From: an uncultured Candidatus Saccharibacteria bacterium
GTDB lineage: Bacteria > Patescibacteriota > Saccharimonadia > Saccharimonadales > Saccharimonadaceae
Reading direction: 5' to 3'
Assembly: GCA_947364965.1 (NCBI GenBank)
Contig: CANAUU010000050.1
Coordinates: 1 to 7,520 of the forward strand
Length of the DNA stretch: 7,520 bases
Of this stretch, positions 1 through 4,893 are shown piece by piece. A program made the position numbers and the translations under genes. The notes beneath the pieces were generated by a model, which was not told where the DNA came from, made no database searches, and saw only the letters and a list, made by a program, of their open reading frames with translations. Every line of letters starts with the position of its first letter. Position 1 is the stretch's first letter.

Positions 1-97
1 TTCGCATAGCGTCGCGACGGCGTTGTTCAAAGTGGCGTTTTCTGGAGATATGATTACCCATTTGGCTATGCTTATCGTAATTATTCTTCCTGCCCAT
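1..97 (-). CDS. Small basic protein of unknown function, N-terminal part (runs off left edge)
   Basis: The minus strand has an ATG at 97-95 followed by 32 codons open to the window edge. The protein begins MGRKNNYDKH and is rich in Arg, Lys and His, with a run of three Arg near residues 26-28; no hydrophobic segment is visible in this part. The start is well supported: the minus strand carries GGAGGTGAT (106-114), a full nine-base match to the usual 16S anti-Shine-Dalgarno, eight bases before the ATG. A strong promoter lies further upstream (257-285). I do not recognise the family. The basic composition would fit a nucleic-acid-binding or ribosome-associated protein, but that is only a guess from 32 residues. 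That a real gene starts here is fairly sure; its function is unknown. Confidence 0.72.
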   Translation of the reverse strand, partial: MGRKNNYDKHSQMGNHISRKRHFEQRRRDAMR

Positions 98-250
98 GGT
101 AGACAATCACCTCCCAAAATATTTGAGCAGTTAGGGACACTTCGCTAGGTTAAGTAGGTTTCGATCCAAGTTAAGCCAACGTGCCAAGGAACAGCTGCGC
201 TAGAAGTTATGTCGTCAAAATGTTAAGTGTAGCCAAGGGATACACCTTAT
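98..250 (-). other. Long 5' leader with a +1 hairpin and three CTTAAC repeats
   Basis: This is the predicted 5' UTR (about 153 nt) between the minus-strand promoter at 257-285 and the ATG at 97. From the second transcribed base the RNA can form TAAG(G)TGTA / TACACTTA, eight pairs with one bulged G, over 224-249. On the minus strand CTTAAC occurs three times (149-154, 170-175, 222-227), and CCTTGGC occurs twice near the second and third copies. The leader ends in the strong Shine-Dalgarno at 106-114. No known riboswitch class or tRNA was recognised. Whether the repeats do anything is unknown. Confidence 0.45.
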
Positions 251-256
251 CTTTCT

Positions 257-285
257 ATTTTAGCACAGATTTGATGAAAAGTCAA
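257..285 (-). promoter_or_regulatory. Strong promoter for the leftmost minus-strand gene
   Basis: Read on the minus strand, a -35 TTGACT (280-285) is followed by exactly 17 bases and a -10 TAAAAT (257-262), with the extended -10 element TGC directly before it. Predicted +1 is an A at 250, and the RNA begins ATAAGGTG. The element belongs to the four-member promoter family seen in this window (also at 2338, 4082 and 6259). No other minus-strand gene lies between it and the ATG at 97. Confidence 0.82.
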
Positions 286-309
286 GGATTTTTCTCAGGA
301 AAAATTCTT
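284..309. repeat. Near-perfect AT-rich inverted repeat between alaS and the next promoter
   Basis: AAGGATTTTTC, a four-base loop TCAG, then GAAAAATTCTT gives 11 pairs including one G-T wobble. It sits downstream of the alaS stop on the minus strand and its right-hand neighbour is the next gene's -35, with which it overlaps by two bases. It could be an AT-rich transcription stop for alaS or a protein-binding dyad at the promoter. The stem is poor in G and C, so a classical terminator is uncertain. Confidence 0.5.
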
Positions 310-326
310 GCTGCGGGTGACGCTTC

Positions 327-362
327 GGAATAATAAAGTCGTGTTTCCTGTGGGATTATTCC
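327..362 (-). repeat. Stem-loop spanning the alaS stop codon
   Basis: On the minus strand GGAATAAT (355-362), which contains the alaS stop TAA, is followed by a 20-base loop and a perfect partner ATTATTCC (327-334). The eight-pair stem lacks a following T-run, so I do not call it a terminator. It may mark or stabilise the mRNA 3' end, or be chance. Confidence 0.3.
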
Positions 363-2254
363 AAAATTGCTTTGATGCGGCGGACGCCGGCGCTAGAAGA
401 TTCTTCCTTGGTGATTTTGAAGTGGCCAAGTTCCCCGGTGCGGCCGACGTGAGGTCCGCCACAGATTTCGACGGAAATTTTTTCTTCGTCATCGGCCGGG
501 GTCGTAAGGTCGGCGCCAATAGCATAGACAGTGACGCGGTCCGGATAGCGATCACGGAAGGAGCCATGGGCATGAAGGTCGTCGAATGCATAATCTTTAT
601 CATATTCAGCAAAGACAACGGGGAGATCTTGCGCAATCCATTCGTTGACGCGGGCTTCGACCTTCGCGAGTTCTTCGGGGGTGAGCTTATGGTCGATATT
701 GAAGTCGAAGCGGAGGCGCTCGGGAGTGAGATTGCTGCCTTTTTGCTCAATGGACGGGTCAATTTCCTGCTGGAGGGCAGCGAGGAGGAGGTGACAGGCG
801 GTATGATACTTGACGGTCTGGTCGCTCGTGTCGGAGAGGCCGCCTTTGAACATACCTTTTGAGGCGGTTTTGCTGCGTTCGCGTTGCTCGTCGAGAGCCT
901 TGCTGAATTCATTTTGGTAGTCGTCAGAGAGCTTGAGGCCGAGTTTGTAGGCTTCCTCGACGGAGAGCTCGAGCGGGAAGCCGTAGGTATCCTGCAGTTT
1001 GAAGAGCTCGGCGCCAGTGAGGAGCTGGTCTGCCCCGAGTTTTTGGAGTTCTTTGACACCTTTATTGATGGTCTTGCGGAAAGCGTTTTCTTCTTTGGTC
1101 AAAACTTCGAGAACATTAGCGCGATATGGGAGGATGTCGTCGGAAAGCTCGGCGTAGTTCTCGGCGATAATCGGGAGGATTTCCTCGAGGAAGCCCTGAC
1201 CGATGCCGAGGTCGAGCGCGCGCAGGACGGCGCGGCGAACTAGGCGGCGAAGGGCATAACCCTGGGCTTTGTTGGACGGGACGAGTCCCTGCGCCGCGAG
1301 AAGGTAGGCGCCACGCAGATGATCAGCAATAATACGCATTTCGTCGGTATTATTGTCGTATTTTTTGTGAGAGATTTCTTCGAGCTTCTCGATGATGGGT
1401 GCCATGAGGGAGATTTTGAAAACATCGAAGCTGCCCATCGCGGCCGCCGCAAGACGCTCGAGACCGCCGCCGAAATCAACGTTTTTATGCTCAAGTTCCG
1501 AAAAAGTTCCGTCTTCGTTGCGCTTATATTGCATGAAAACTTGGTTGCCGATTTCCATGAAGCGGGCGCCGTCAGAAGCGGGGTGGGATTTGCCATATTT
1601 CTCGACGTCTTGTTTGTCTTCGCCGAAGTCGTAGAAGACCTCGGAGTCGGGGCCGCAAGGGTCGCCGAGTGGAGTGGTTTCGATGCCGCCGCCACGGCTC
1701 CACCAGTTTTCTTTGTCGTCGTAAAAGAAGATGCGTTCACCAGGCTTGATACCGCGCTCGTCGCCGACTTTCGCAGAGCCGATTTCGGCGACTTTGGCTT
1801 CGACGCCGGCTTTCTGGAAGACTTCCTGCCAGATTTCGGCGGCTTCGGTGTCTTTCGGGATGCCGTATTTTTCGTTGCCGATGAAACAAGTGACATAAAT
1901 CCGCTCGGGGTCAAGCCCGATTTCTTTGGTCAAAAACTCGAAATAATTCTCAATTTGTTCCTTTTTGAAGTAGTCGCCGAGCGACCAGTTGCCAAGCATT
2001 TCGAAAACCGTGGTGTGACGCGGGTCGCCGACATCCTCGATGTCCTGAAGACGCATGGAGGGCTGACTATCGGTGAGGCGGGTGCCTTCGGGATGGGGCT
2101 GACCGAGGAGATAGGGGAGGAGCGGCTGCATACCGGAACCAGTGAAAAGCGTAGTCGGGTCGTCCTCAAGGACAAGCGGGGCGGGCGGGATGATTTTGTG
2201 TCCGTGTTTAACTTGAAAATCTAGGTATTTTTGGCGGATTTCGTTTGCGTTCAT
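356..2254 (-). CDS. alaS: Alanine--tRNA ligase, short form lacking C-Ala
   Basis: AlaRS charges tRNA-Ala with alanine and removes mischarged Ser/Gly; it is cytoplasmic and essential for translation. The N-terminus matches the family (EIRQKYLDF, residues 5-13). The class II catalytic core shows the motif 2 region around 68-95 (MRLQDIEDVG, then FEMLGNWSLGDYF) and motif 3 GGGLERL at 262-268. The tRNA-recognition helical region follows to about 460. The editing centre keeps both metal-binding pairs: HTACH (484-488) and CGGPH (598-602), the latter with Pro where most bacteria have Thr. The protein ends right after AGVRRIKAI, at 632 residues against about 875 in E. coli. The C-Ala oligomerisation domain is absent, and the Gly-rich barrel segment usually found before the HxxxH motif is missing, so that residue 470 runs almost directly into the editing core. 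Short AlaRS forms of this kind are, to my knowledge, common in CPR bacteria. The ATG at 2254 has no Shine-Dalgarno but a -10 six bases upstream. Confidence 0.98.
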   Translation of the reverse strand: MNANEIRQKYLDFQVKHGHKIIPPAPLVLEDDPTTLFTGSGMQPLLPYLLGQPHPEGTRLTDSQPSMRLQDIEDVGDPRHTTVFEMLGNWSLGDYFKKEQIENYFEFLTKEIGLDPERIYVTCFIGNEKYGIPKDTEAAEIWQEVFQKAGVEAKVAEIGSAKVGDERGIKPGERIFFYDDKENWWSRGGGIETTPLGDPCGPDSEVFYDFGEDKQDVEKYGKSHPASDGARFMEIGNQVFMQYKRNEDGTFSELEHKNVDFGGGLERLAAAAMGSFDVFKISLMAPIIEKLEEISHKKYDNNTDEMRIIADHLRGAYLLAAQGLVPSNKAQGYALRRLVRRAVLRALDLGIGQGFLEEILPIIAENYAELSDDILPYRANVLEVLTKEENAFRKTINKGVKELQKLGADQLLTGAELFKLQDTYGFPLELSVEEAYKLGLKLSDDYQNEFSKALDEQRERSKTASKGMFKGGLSDTSDQTVKYHTACHLLLAALQQEIDPSIEQKGSNLTPERLRFDFNIDHKLTPEELAKVEARVNEWIAQDLPVVFAEYDKDYAFDDLHAHGSFRDRYPDRVTVYAIGADLTTPADDEEKISVEICGGPHVGRTGELGHFKITKEESSSAGVRRIKAILE

Positions 2255-2260
2255 AGGGAT

Positions 2261-2269
2261 ATTATAACA
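2261..2269 (-). promoter_or_regulatory. Extended -10 promoter of alaS, leaderless placement
   Basis: The minus strand reads TGTTATAAT, a consensus -10 with the extended TGn element, and six bases (ATCCCT) separate it from the alaS ATG. Counting from the -10, +1 falls on the A of ATG. No good -35 is seen 17 bases upstream and no Shine-Dalgarno exists. This predicts a leaderless mRNA. Confidence 0.7.
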
Positions 2270-2311
2270 TGAGATAGTTCGTTATGGATTGAGATTGGGC
2301 GGAAAATTGCT

Positions 2312-2323
2312 TTTTCTAGAAAA
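2312..2323. promoter_or_regulatory. Palindrome TTTTCTAGAAAA upstream of the 2338 promoter
   Basis: This is a perfect 12-bp palindrome whose edge is 14 bases before the -35 at 2338. A near-copy (TTTTCCTGAAAA) lies 12 bases before the sister promoter read from 4082. It could be an operator or an UP-like element; the function is inferred only from position and recurrence. Confidence 0.35.
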
Positions 2324-2337
2324 TAGCATAACTAGTA

Positions 2338-2366
2338 TTGACTTTTTAGGTTATGTGTGCTATAAT
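2338..2366 (+). promoter_or_regulatory. Strong promoter of the 2454 membrane-protein gene
   Basis: TTGACT (2338-2343), a 17-base spacer ending TGTGC, then a perfect TATAAT (2361-2366) with the extended TGC element. Predicted +1 is G2373. The stretch from about 2319 onward is nearly identical to the minus-strand promoter of the gene starting at 3973: from 2333 to 2365, 30 of 33 bases match. Confidence 0.9.
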
Positions 2367-2372
2367 GAAAGG

Positions 2373-2401
2373 GTGAAGTGCTCCATGCGGGATGATTTCA
2401 C
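2373..2401 (+). other. 5'-terminal mRNA stem-loop
   Basis: Starting exactly at predicted +1, GTGAAGT (2373-2379) pairs with ATTTCAC (2395-2401), with one G-U pair. A symmetric GC/TG internal loop follows, then TCC/GGA, closed by loop ATGCG. Such 5'-terminal hairpins are known to protect some bacterial mRNAs (ompA is the textbook case). That role here is inference. Confidence 0.5.
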
Positions 2402-2409
2402 GATAATTT

Positions 2410-2432
2410 AACAGTTCAAAACGTATATCTCA
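2410..2432 (+). repeat. 5' UTR arm of a long-range inverted repeat (partner 3046-3070)
   Basis: AACAGTTCAAAACGT (2410-2424) followed by ATATCTCA (2425-2432) is the exact reverse complement of 3056-3070 and 3046-3053 respectively; only two bases (GG, 3054-3055) are unpaired. The arm ends seven bases before the Shine-Dalgarno GGGAGGG (2440-2446). The two arms lie in the 5' and 3' UTRs of the same gene. Confidence 0.9.
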
Positions 2433-2453
2433 AATTTTAGGGAGGGTAAAATT

Positions 2454-3017
2454 ATGAAGAAACTGAGAGAACGGCTCGAATGGTATGACTTGGGACAGAA
2501 GATTTTCCCGTGGTGGCTGCTTATTCTGGCAATTGTGGGGATTACGCTGCTCTATTTCATGCCGTCCATTCTGTTCGGCGCAAGTGACAGGAACGAAAAA
2601 ATCGACGCGGAGCAGGTTTGCTTCGAGCTGACTGATGACCGAGAGATAGCCTTGAAATCGCTTGAAGGCGAAGTTATCGCGACATACGATCGTTCCACCG
2701 AGCCTATGGGCGGAAACGAATTATTCCAGCCGAAATACACCGGCAGAGCGCCGACGGCTGCCAGCCGCGACTACGATGCACTGTATGCCTATGTCGACAA
2801 TTGGGCCGTCGCCCATCCGGAAGAGTTCGGACACAGCGGCGGGCTCTCTAGCCCCGACATTGTTAAAGCAGTCATGCTTATAACAGATACTGACGGAGTT
2901 TATACTTGGTTCGACAAAGACGGAGCGATTGCCTCAGCGATGATTTTTGATGGAGAAGTCGTGGTTGCCTTCTATGACGACTTGCCGAGTTCATCGGCTG
3001 TTCAGCAGGCTGACTAA
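2454..3017 (+). CDS. Single-pass membrane protein of unknown function
   Basis: The 187-residue protein has a short basic N-terminus (MKKLRERLEW), one strongly hydrophobic segment at about 19-41 (WWLLILAIVGITLLYFM within it), and a soluble acidic domain of about 145 residues. The charge distribution suggests N-inside, with the domain outside. There is one cysteine (56), just beyond the membrane. I see no lipobox, enzyme motif or repeat and recognise no family. The ATG is well supported by AGGGAGGG seven bases upstream and a consensus promoter 81 bases before the gene. It is a single-gene unit: alaS diverges on the left, the next gene converges on the right, and its own terminator follows at 3088-3121. 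Its mRNA has unusual UTRs: a hairpin at +1, and complementary 5' and 3' segments. That it is real and expressed is very likely; what it does is not visible. A lipoprotein is unlikely because no Cys follows the hydrophobic stretch at the right place. Confidence 0.88.
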   Translation: MKKLRERLEWYDLGQKIFPWWLLILAIVGITLLYFMPSILFGASDRNEKIDAEQVCFELTDDREIALKSLEGEVIATYDRSTEPMGGNELFQPKYTGRAPTAASRDYDALYAYVDNWAVAHPEEFGHSGGLSSPDIVKAVMLITDTDGVYTWFDKDGAIASAMIFDGEVVVAFYDDLPSSSAVQQAD

Positions 3018-3025
3018 TGGGCTGC

Positions 3026-3039
3026 CCGCCGCGCGGCGG
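3026..3039 (+). repeat. GC palindrome directly after the stop codon
   Basis: CCGCCGCGCGGCGG is a perfect 14-base palindrome starting eight bases after the TAA of the membrane-protein gene. In RNA it can form a five-pair hairpin with loop GCGC. There is no T-run, so it is not a terminator by itself; it may shield the coding region from 3' decay. Confidence 0.5.
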
Positions 3040-3042
3040 CGA

Positions 3043-3086
3043 GTGTGAGATATGGACGTTTTGAACTGTTGGTTCTTTTCTCACAC
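3043..3086 (+). other. 3' UTR hairpin that contains the antisense arm (3046-3070)
   Basis: GTGTGAGA (3043-3050) and TCTCACAC (3079-3086) form a perfect eight-pair stem with a 28-base loop, one base before the terminator stem. The 3046-3070 segment, complementary to the 5' leader at 2410-2432, overlaps this stem by five bases. Local hairpin and 5'-3' pairing are therefore partly exclusive. Confidence 0.7.
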
Positions 3087-3087
3087 G

Positions 3088-3121
3088 AGGGCTCCGGCTT
3101 GGCCGGGGCCCTTTCCATTTT
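3088..3121 (+). terminator. Rho-independent terminator of the 2454 gene
   Basis: AGGGCTCCGGC (3088-3098), loop TTG, GCCGGGGCCCT (3102-3112) gives 11 pairs with one G-U, followed by the T-rich tail TTCCATTTT. It lies 70 bases after the stop codon. Confidence 0.88.
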
Positions 3122-3133
3122 GTGTGGGTCTTG

Positions 3134-3973
3134 TTATGTAATTATATTTTCGACTGAAGTTTGCGCACAGCAAGGGAAAAGGCCCCTTGCGGGGCCTGAG
3201 GTGCTAATCTGGGAGGGAAGAGACTGAGTGTCTGAGTTATCGAAATTAATCGTGACCGTCGCACTGGCCAAAATGTAGTTTTCGCCATCCCAGTACCAAC
3301 ACGGCGACTCCTTATGCTTGTAGCACCGCTCTCCCTCAGCATTCTCGAGTATGAACCATACCTGGTCAACAGTGGTATCGCCCACCGTCAGAGGCTGGTC
3401 TTGCAAATTGAGGCCAACGATGCGGCATCCCCACCATTCCGGCGGAGCGATGTAGTCGTCGATCACCAGGATTTTGGTCTCCATTCCCGCGTTAGGCATG
3501 TTGCTGATATTGACGTGCGGAACGTCATCAACAACGTTCTCCACCCAGTAGCCGATGAAAGCAACGTCGCCTTCATCACTAACGAGGGTTGTTAAGCCAG
3601 CGAACTTGGACAGCGGACCCTCGGTAGCTAACTCCGATCCGTCGGTGTGCCAGAAACGAACGTAAGAATAGCGCCCAATGTCGTAGTAGGCGATCTGTTC
3701 CTCGAACTTTGCGTCATAAGTAGCGACCGTTGCCGGGTCCGTGACGTGGCTGAAGTCAAGAGGGTAGGCATTGCTGGCGGGCTGTGGACCGAAAGCGCGG
3801 TAGGCCATGAACAGGGCTACGCAGAATAGGAGCGCGTCAACGGTAAACAGACGACGCACAATGCGCAGAAATAGAGACTTTTTGGCATTTTCAGCAGAAG
3901 TCGAGCTTGACGAAGTGGGTTGGACGGGGTCAGTGGAGGTTGACTGAGCGGGTTGAGTAGGCAGATTTTTCAT
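3134..3973 (-). CDS. Single-pass membrane protein of unknown function with Ser/Thr/Pro-rich tail
   Basis: The 279-residue frame starts with a 30-residue Ser/Thr/Pro/Gln-rich tail, then basic residues (KKSLFLRIVRR), a hydrophobic segment at about 43-60 (VDALLFCVALFMAY), and a soluble domain presumably outside the cell. That domain is rich in Tyr and Trp, with cysteines at 183, 217 and 225. No family recognised. The ATG follows GGAAGGG by seven bases and has a strong promoter at 4054-4082, giving a 74-nt leader. The oddity is the 3' end: a textbook terminator (3177-3197) lies inside the frame, so residues 259-266 are encoded by the hairpin and the stop at 3134 lies beyond the T-run. In another frame a TAG (3204-3206) sits just before the hairpin, the normal arrangement. 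A frameshift near 3207-3238, a sequence error, or a non-stop transcript could explain it. The last 20-25 residues should be treated as doubtful. Confidence 0.83.
   Translation of the reverse strand: MKNLPTQPAQSTSTDPVQPTSSSSTSAENAKKSLFLRIVRRLFTVDALLFCVALFMAYRAFGPQPASNAYPLDFSHVTDPATVATYDAKFEEQIAYYDIGRYSYVRFWHTDGSELATEGPLSKFAGLTTLVSDEGDVAFIGYWVENVVDDVPHVNISNMPNAGMETKILVIDDYIAPPEWWGCRIVGLNLQDQPLTVGDTTVDQVWFILENAEGERCYKHKESPCWYWDGENYILASATVTINFDNSDTQSLPSQISTSGPARGLFPCCAQTSVENIIT
3177..3197 (-). terminator. Rho-independent terminator inside the 3' end of the 3134-3973 frame
   Basis: On the minus strand AGGCCCC, loop GCAA, GGGGCCT is a perfect seven-pair stem closed by a GNRA-type tetraloop, followed by TTTTCCC. 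There is no T-run on the plus side, so it serves the minus strand. It lies before the frame's stop codon (3134). Confidence 0.8.
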
Positions 3974-3999
3974 GATGATTCCCTTCCTTTTTCAGATTT

Positions 4000-4046
4000 T
4001 AAGGTGTAGGCTGCCCTGGTTAGCAATTTAGCTAGTGCAGACCTTA
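4000..4046 (-). other. Structured 5' leader of the 3973 gene
   Basis: From the second transcribed base of the minus-strand RNA, TAAGGT (4041-4046) pairs with ACCTTA (4000-4005), then CTGC (4037-4040) with GCAG (4011-4014), and inside these TAGC (4031-4034) with GCTA (4021-4024). The Shine-Dalgarno follows near 3981-3987 outside the fold. No known riboswitch class recognised. Confidence 0.45.
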
Positions 4047-4053
4047 CTTTTCT

Positions 4054-4082
4054 ATTGTAGCACAGATAACGTAAAAAGTCAA
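4054..4082 (-). promoter_or_regulatory. Strong promoter of the 3973 membrane-protein gene
   Basis: Minus strand: -35 TTGACT (4077-4082), 17 bases, -10 TACAAT (4054-4059) preceded by TGC. Predicted +1 is a G at 4047, and the RNA starts GTAAGGTC. The element and its upstream flank are nearly identical, in inverted orientation, to the promoter at 2338-2366. Confidence 0.87.
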
Positions 4083-4094
4083 TACTATTTATGC

Positions 4095-4106
4095 TTTTCC
4101 TGAAAA
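4095..4106. promoter_or_regulatory. Dyad TTTTCCTGAAAA between two divergent promoters
   Basis: The imperfect palindrome lies 12 bases upstream of the minus-strand -35 (4082) and 14 bases upstream of the plus-strand -35 (4121). It resembles 2312-2323 and the core of 284-309. It is a possible shared operator; no direct evidence. Confidence 0.3.
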
Positions 4107-4120
4107 CCGTCAATGGTTTA

Positions 4121-4149
4121 TTGACACGTCCGGGAAAGCATGATAGAAT
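4121..4149 (+). promoter_or_regulatory. Promoter of the phosphoribosyltransferase gene
   Basis: A perfect -35 TTGACA (4121-4126), 17 bases, and -10 TAGAAT (4144-4149). Predicted +1 is A4156. Unlike its divergent partner it has no TGTGC before the -10 and does not start with the TAAGRT initiation sequence, so it is a different promoter type. Confidence 0.82.
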
Positions 4150-4162
4150 AGAGATATCCCTT

Positions 4163-4228
4163 GTCCGAGAGTGGTTTGTGGTGAGCCTGCTCATTTATAG
4201 ACGACTTCGGACTGGCGAAAATTTCCAG
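4163..4228 (+). other. Folded 5' leader before the phosphoribosyltransferase gene
   Basis: GTCCGA (4163-4168) plus AGT (4170-4172) can pair with ACT (4204-4206) plus TCGGAC (4207-4212), nine pairs with one bulged G. Inside lies TGAG (4182-4185) / CTCA (4190-4193). A second small stem, CTGG (4212-4215) / CCAG (4225-4228), abuts the purine-rich AAAAGG. It does not match the purine or preQ1 riboswitch patterns I know. A regulatory role is possible but unproven. Confidence 0.4.
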
Positions 4229-4236
4229 AAAAGGAT

Positions 4237-4794
4237 GTGCGTTCTTTGAACCGAAAACAACTGAAAAAGCTGGTGAGCGTGACGGAGCAAAAGGCAGACA
4301 AGCCGATTTGCGACGCGACGCGCCTGCTGGGGGATGCGGAGGCGTTCTCAAGCGCGTGCCACGAGCTCGAAAATCTGTGCCTGAAACTGGGTGCGTATGA
4401 CCTGATCTTGAGCCCGGATGGGTTGGGTCTGGTCTTCGGCGCGACAGTAGCAGTCCGGCACGAGCGCGGTTTCGTCGCAGCCATGAGAATGGAGAAGCAG
4501 GTGCGCGACCAGGAGAGCTCCGAGGTGAGCCTCCATGAGGTGCACTGCCTACGCGATAAAAGCAAAGTTGACCTGCTGGTGGTTCAGGCGGGTGCGATTA
4601 GGCCTGGTCAGCATGTCATTATCATCGATGACATTCTGGCGAGTGGCGCAACGACGCTGGGACTGGCCTATACAGTCGAAGAGCTGGGCGGACAGGTGGT
4701 CGGCATCGCGACGTTGGCGGAGCTGACCATGAGGTGCGGTCGTCTGACGCTGGAAGCACGCGGCTATCAGGTGCGCTCAGTGCTGCGTTTATAA
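4237..4794 (+). CDS. Adenine-phosphoribosyltransferase-like protein (type I PRTase)
   Basis: The 185-residue protein has the PRPP-binding loop VIIIDDILASGAT at 127-139, followed by a helix and LGGQVVGIATLAEL, which aligns with the APRT C-terminal half (LGGEV.G..FLIEL). The preceding AIRPGQHV (120-127) matches the APRT segment AIKPG. The fold therefore fits APRT, which makes AMP from adenine and PRPP in purine salvage. The substrate-side motifs are divergent: the usual PEARGFIFG reads PDGLGLVFG (60-68), losing the Arg, and the usual VRKPGKLP loop reads AMRMEKQVR (82-90). Substrate could differ, so I give no symbol. The start is uncertain: GTG 4237 is the first in-frame candidate after a stop at 4198, but AAAAGG ends only two bases before it; TTG 4246 would have 11 bases. 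The gene is alone, divergent from the membrane gene and convergent with mnmA, sharing a terminator region. Confidence 0.8.
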   Translation: MRSLNRKQLKKLVSVTEQKADKPICDATRLLGDAEAFSSACHELENLCLKLGAYDLILSPDGLGLVFGATVAVRHERGFVAAMRMEKQVRDQESSEVSLHEVHCLRDKSKVDLLVVQAGAIRPGQHVIIIDDILASGATTLGLAYTVEELGGQVVGIATLAELTMRCGRLTLEARGYQVRSVLRL

Positions 4795-4861
4795 CTGGTC
4801 AGGCGACCCCGTCAGTGCCAACAATACCGACAGCATTCCTTCGTTCCTTACAATTTTACAG

Positions 4862-4893
4862 TGCTCCCGACCGAAATGGCCGGGAGTATTTTT
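4862..4893 (+). terminator. Terminator between the convergent PRTase gene and mnmA
   Basis: TGCTCCCGACC (4862-4872), loop GAAAT, GGCCGGGAGTA (4878-4888) has one A-C mismatch and one G-U, followed by TTTTT. It is clearly oriented for the plus strand. The T-run touches the mnmA stop codon (4892-4894), and the hairpin also lies just downstream of mnmA, but the minus-strand tail lacks a good T-run. Confidence 0.85.

Noticed and set aside
150..180. tRNA T-arm-like GGTTTCGATCC
   Set aside because: The flanking bases do not form the five-pair T stem and no acceptor or anticodon arms are found.
1319..2224. Long plus-strand open frame (301 codons) opposite alaS
   Set aside because: It lies wholly within the alaS coding region on the other strand, has no promoter or Shine-Dalgarno, and alaS is certain.
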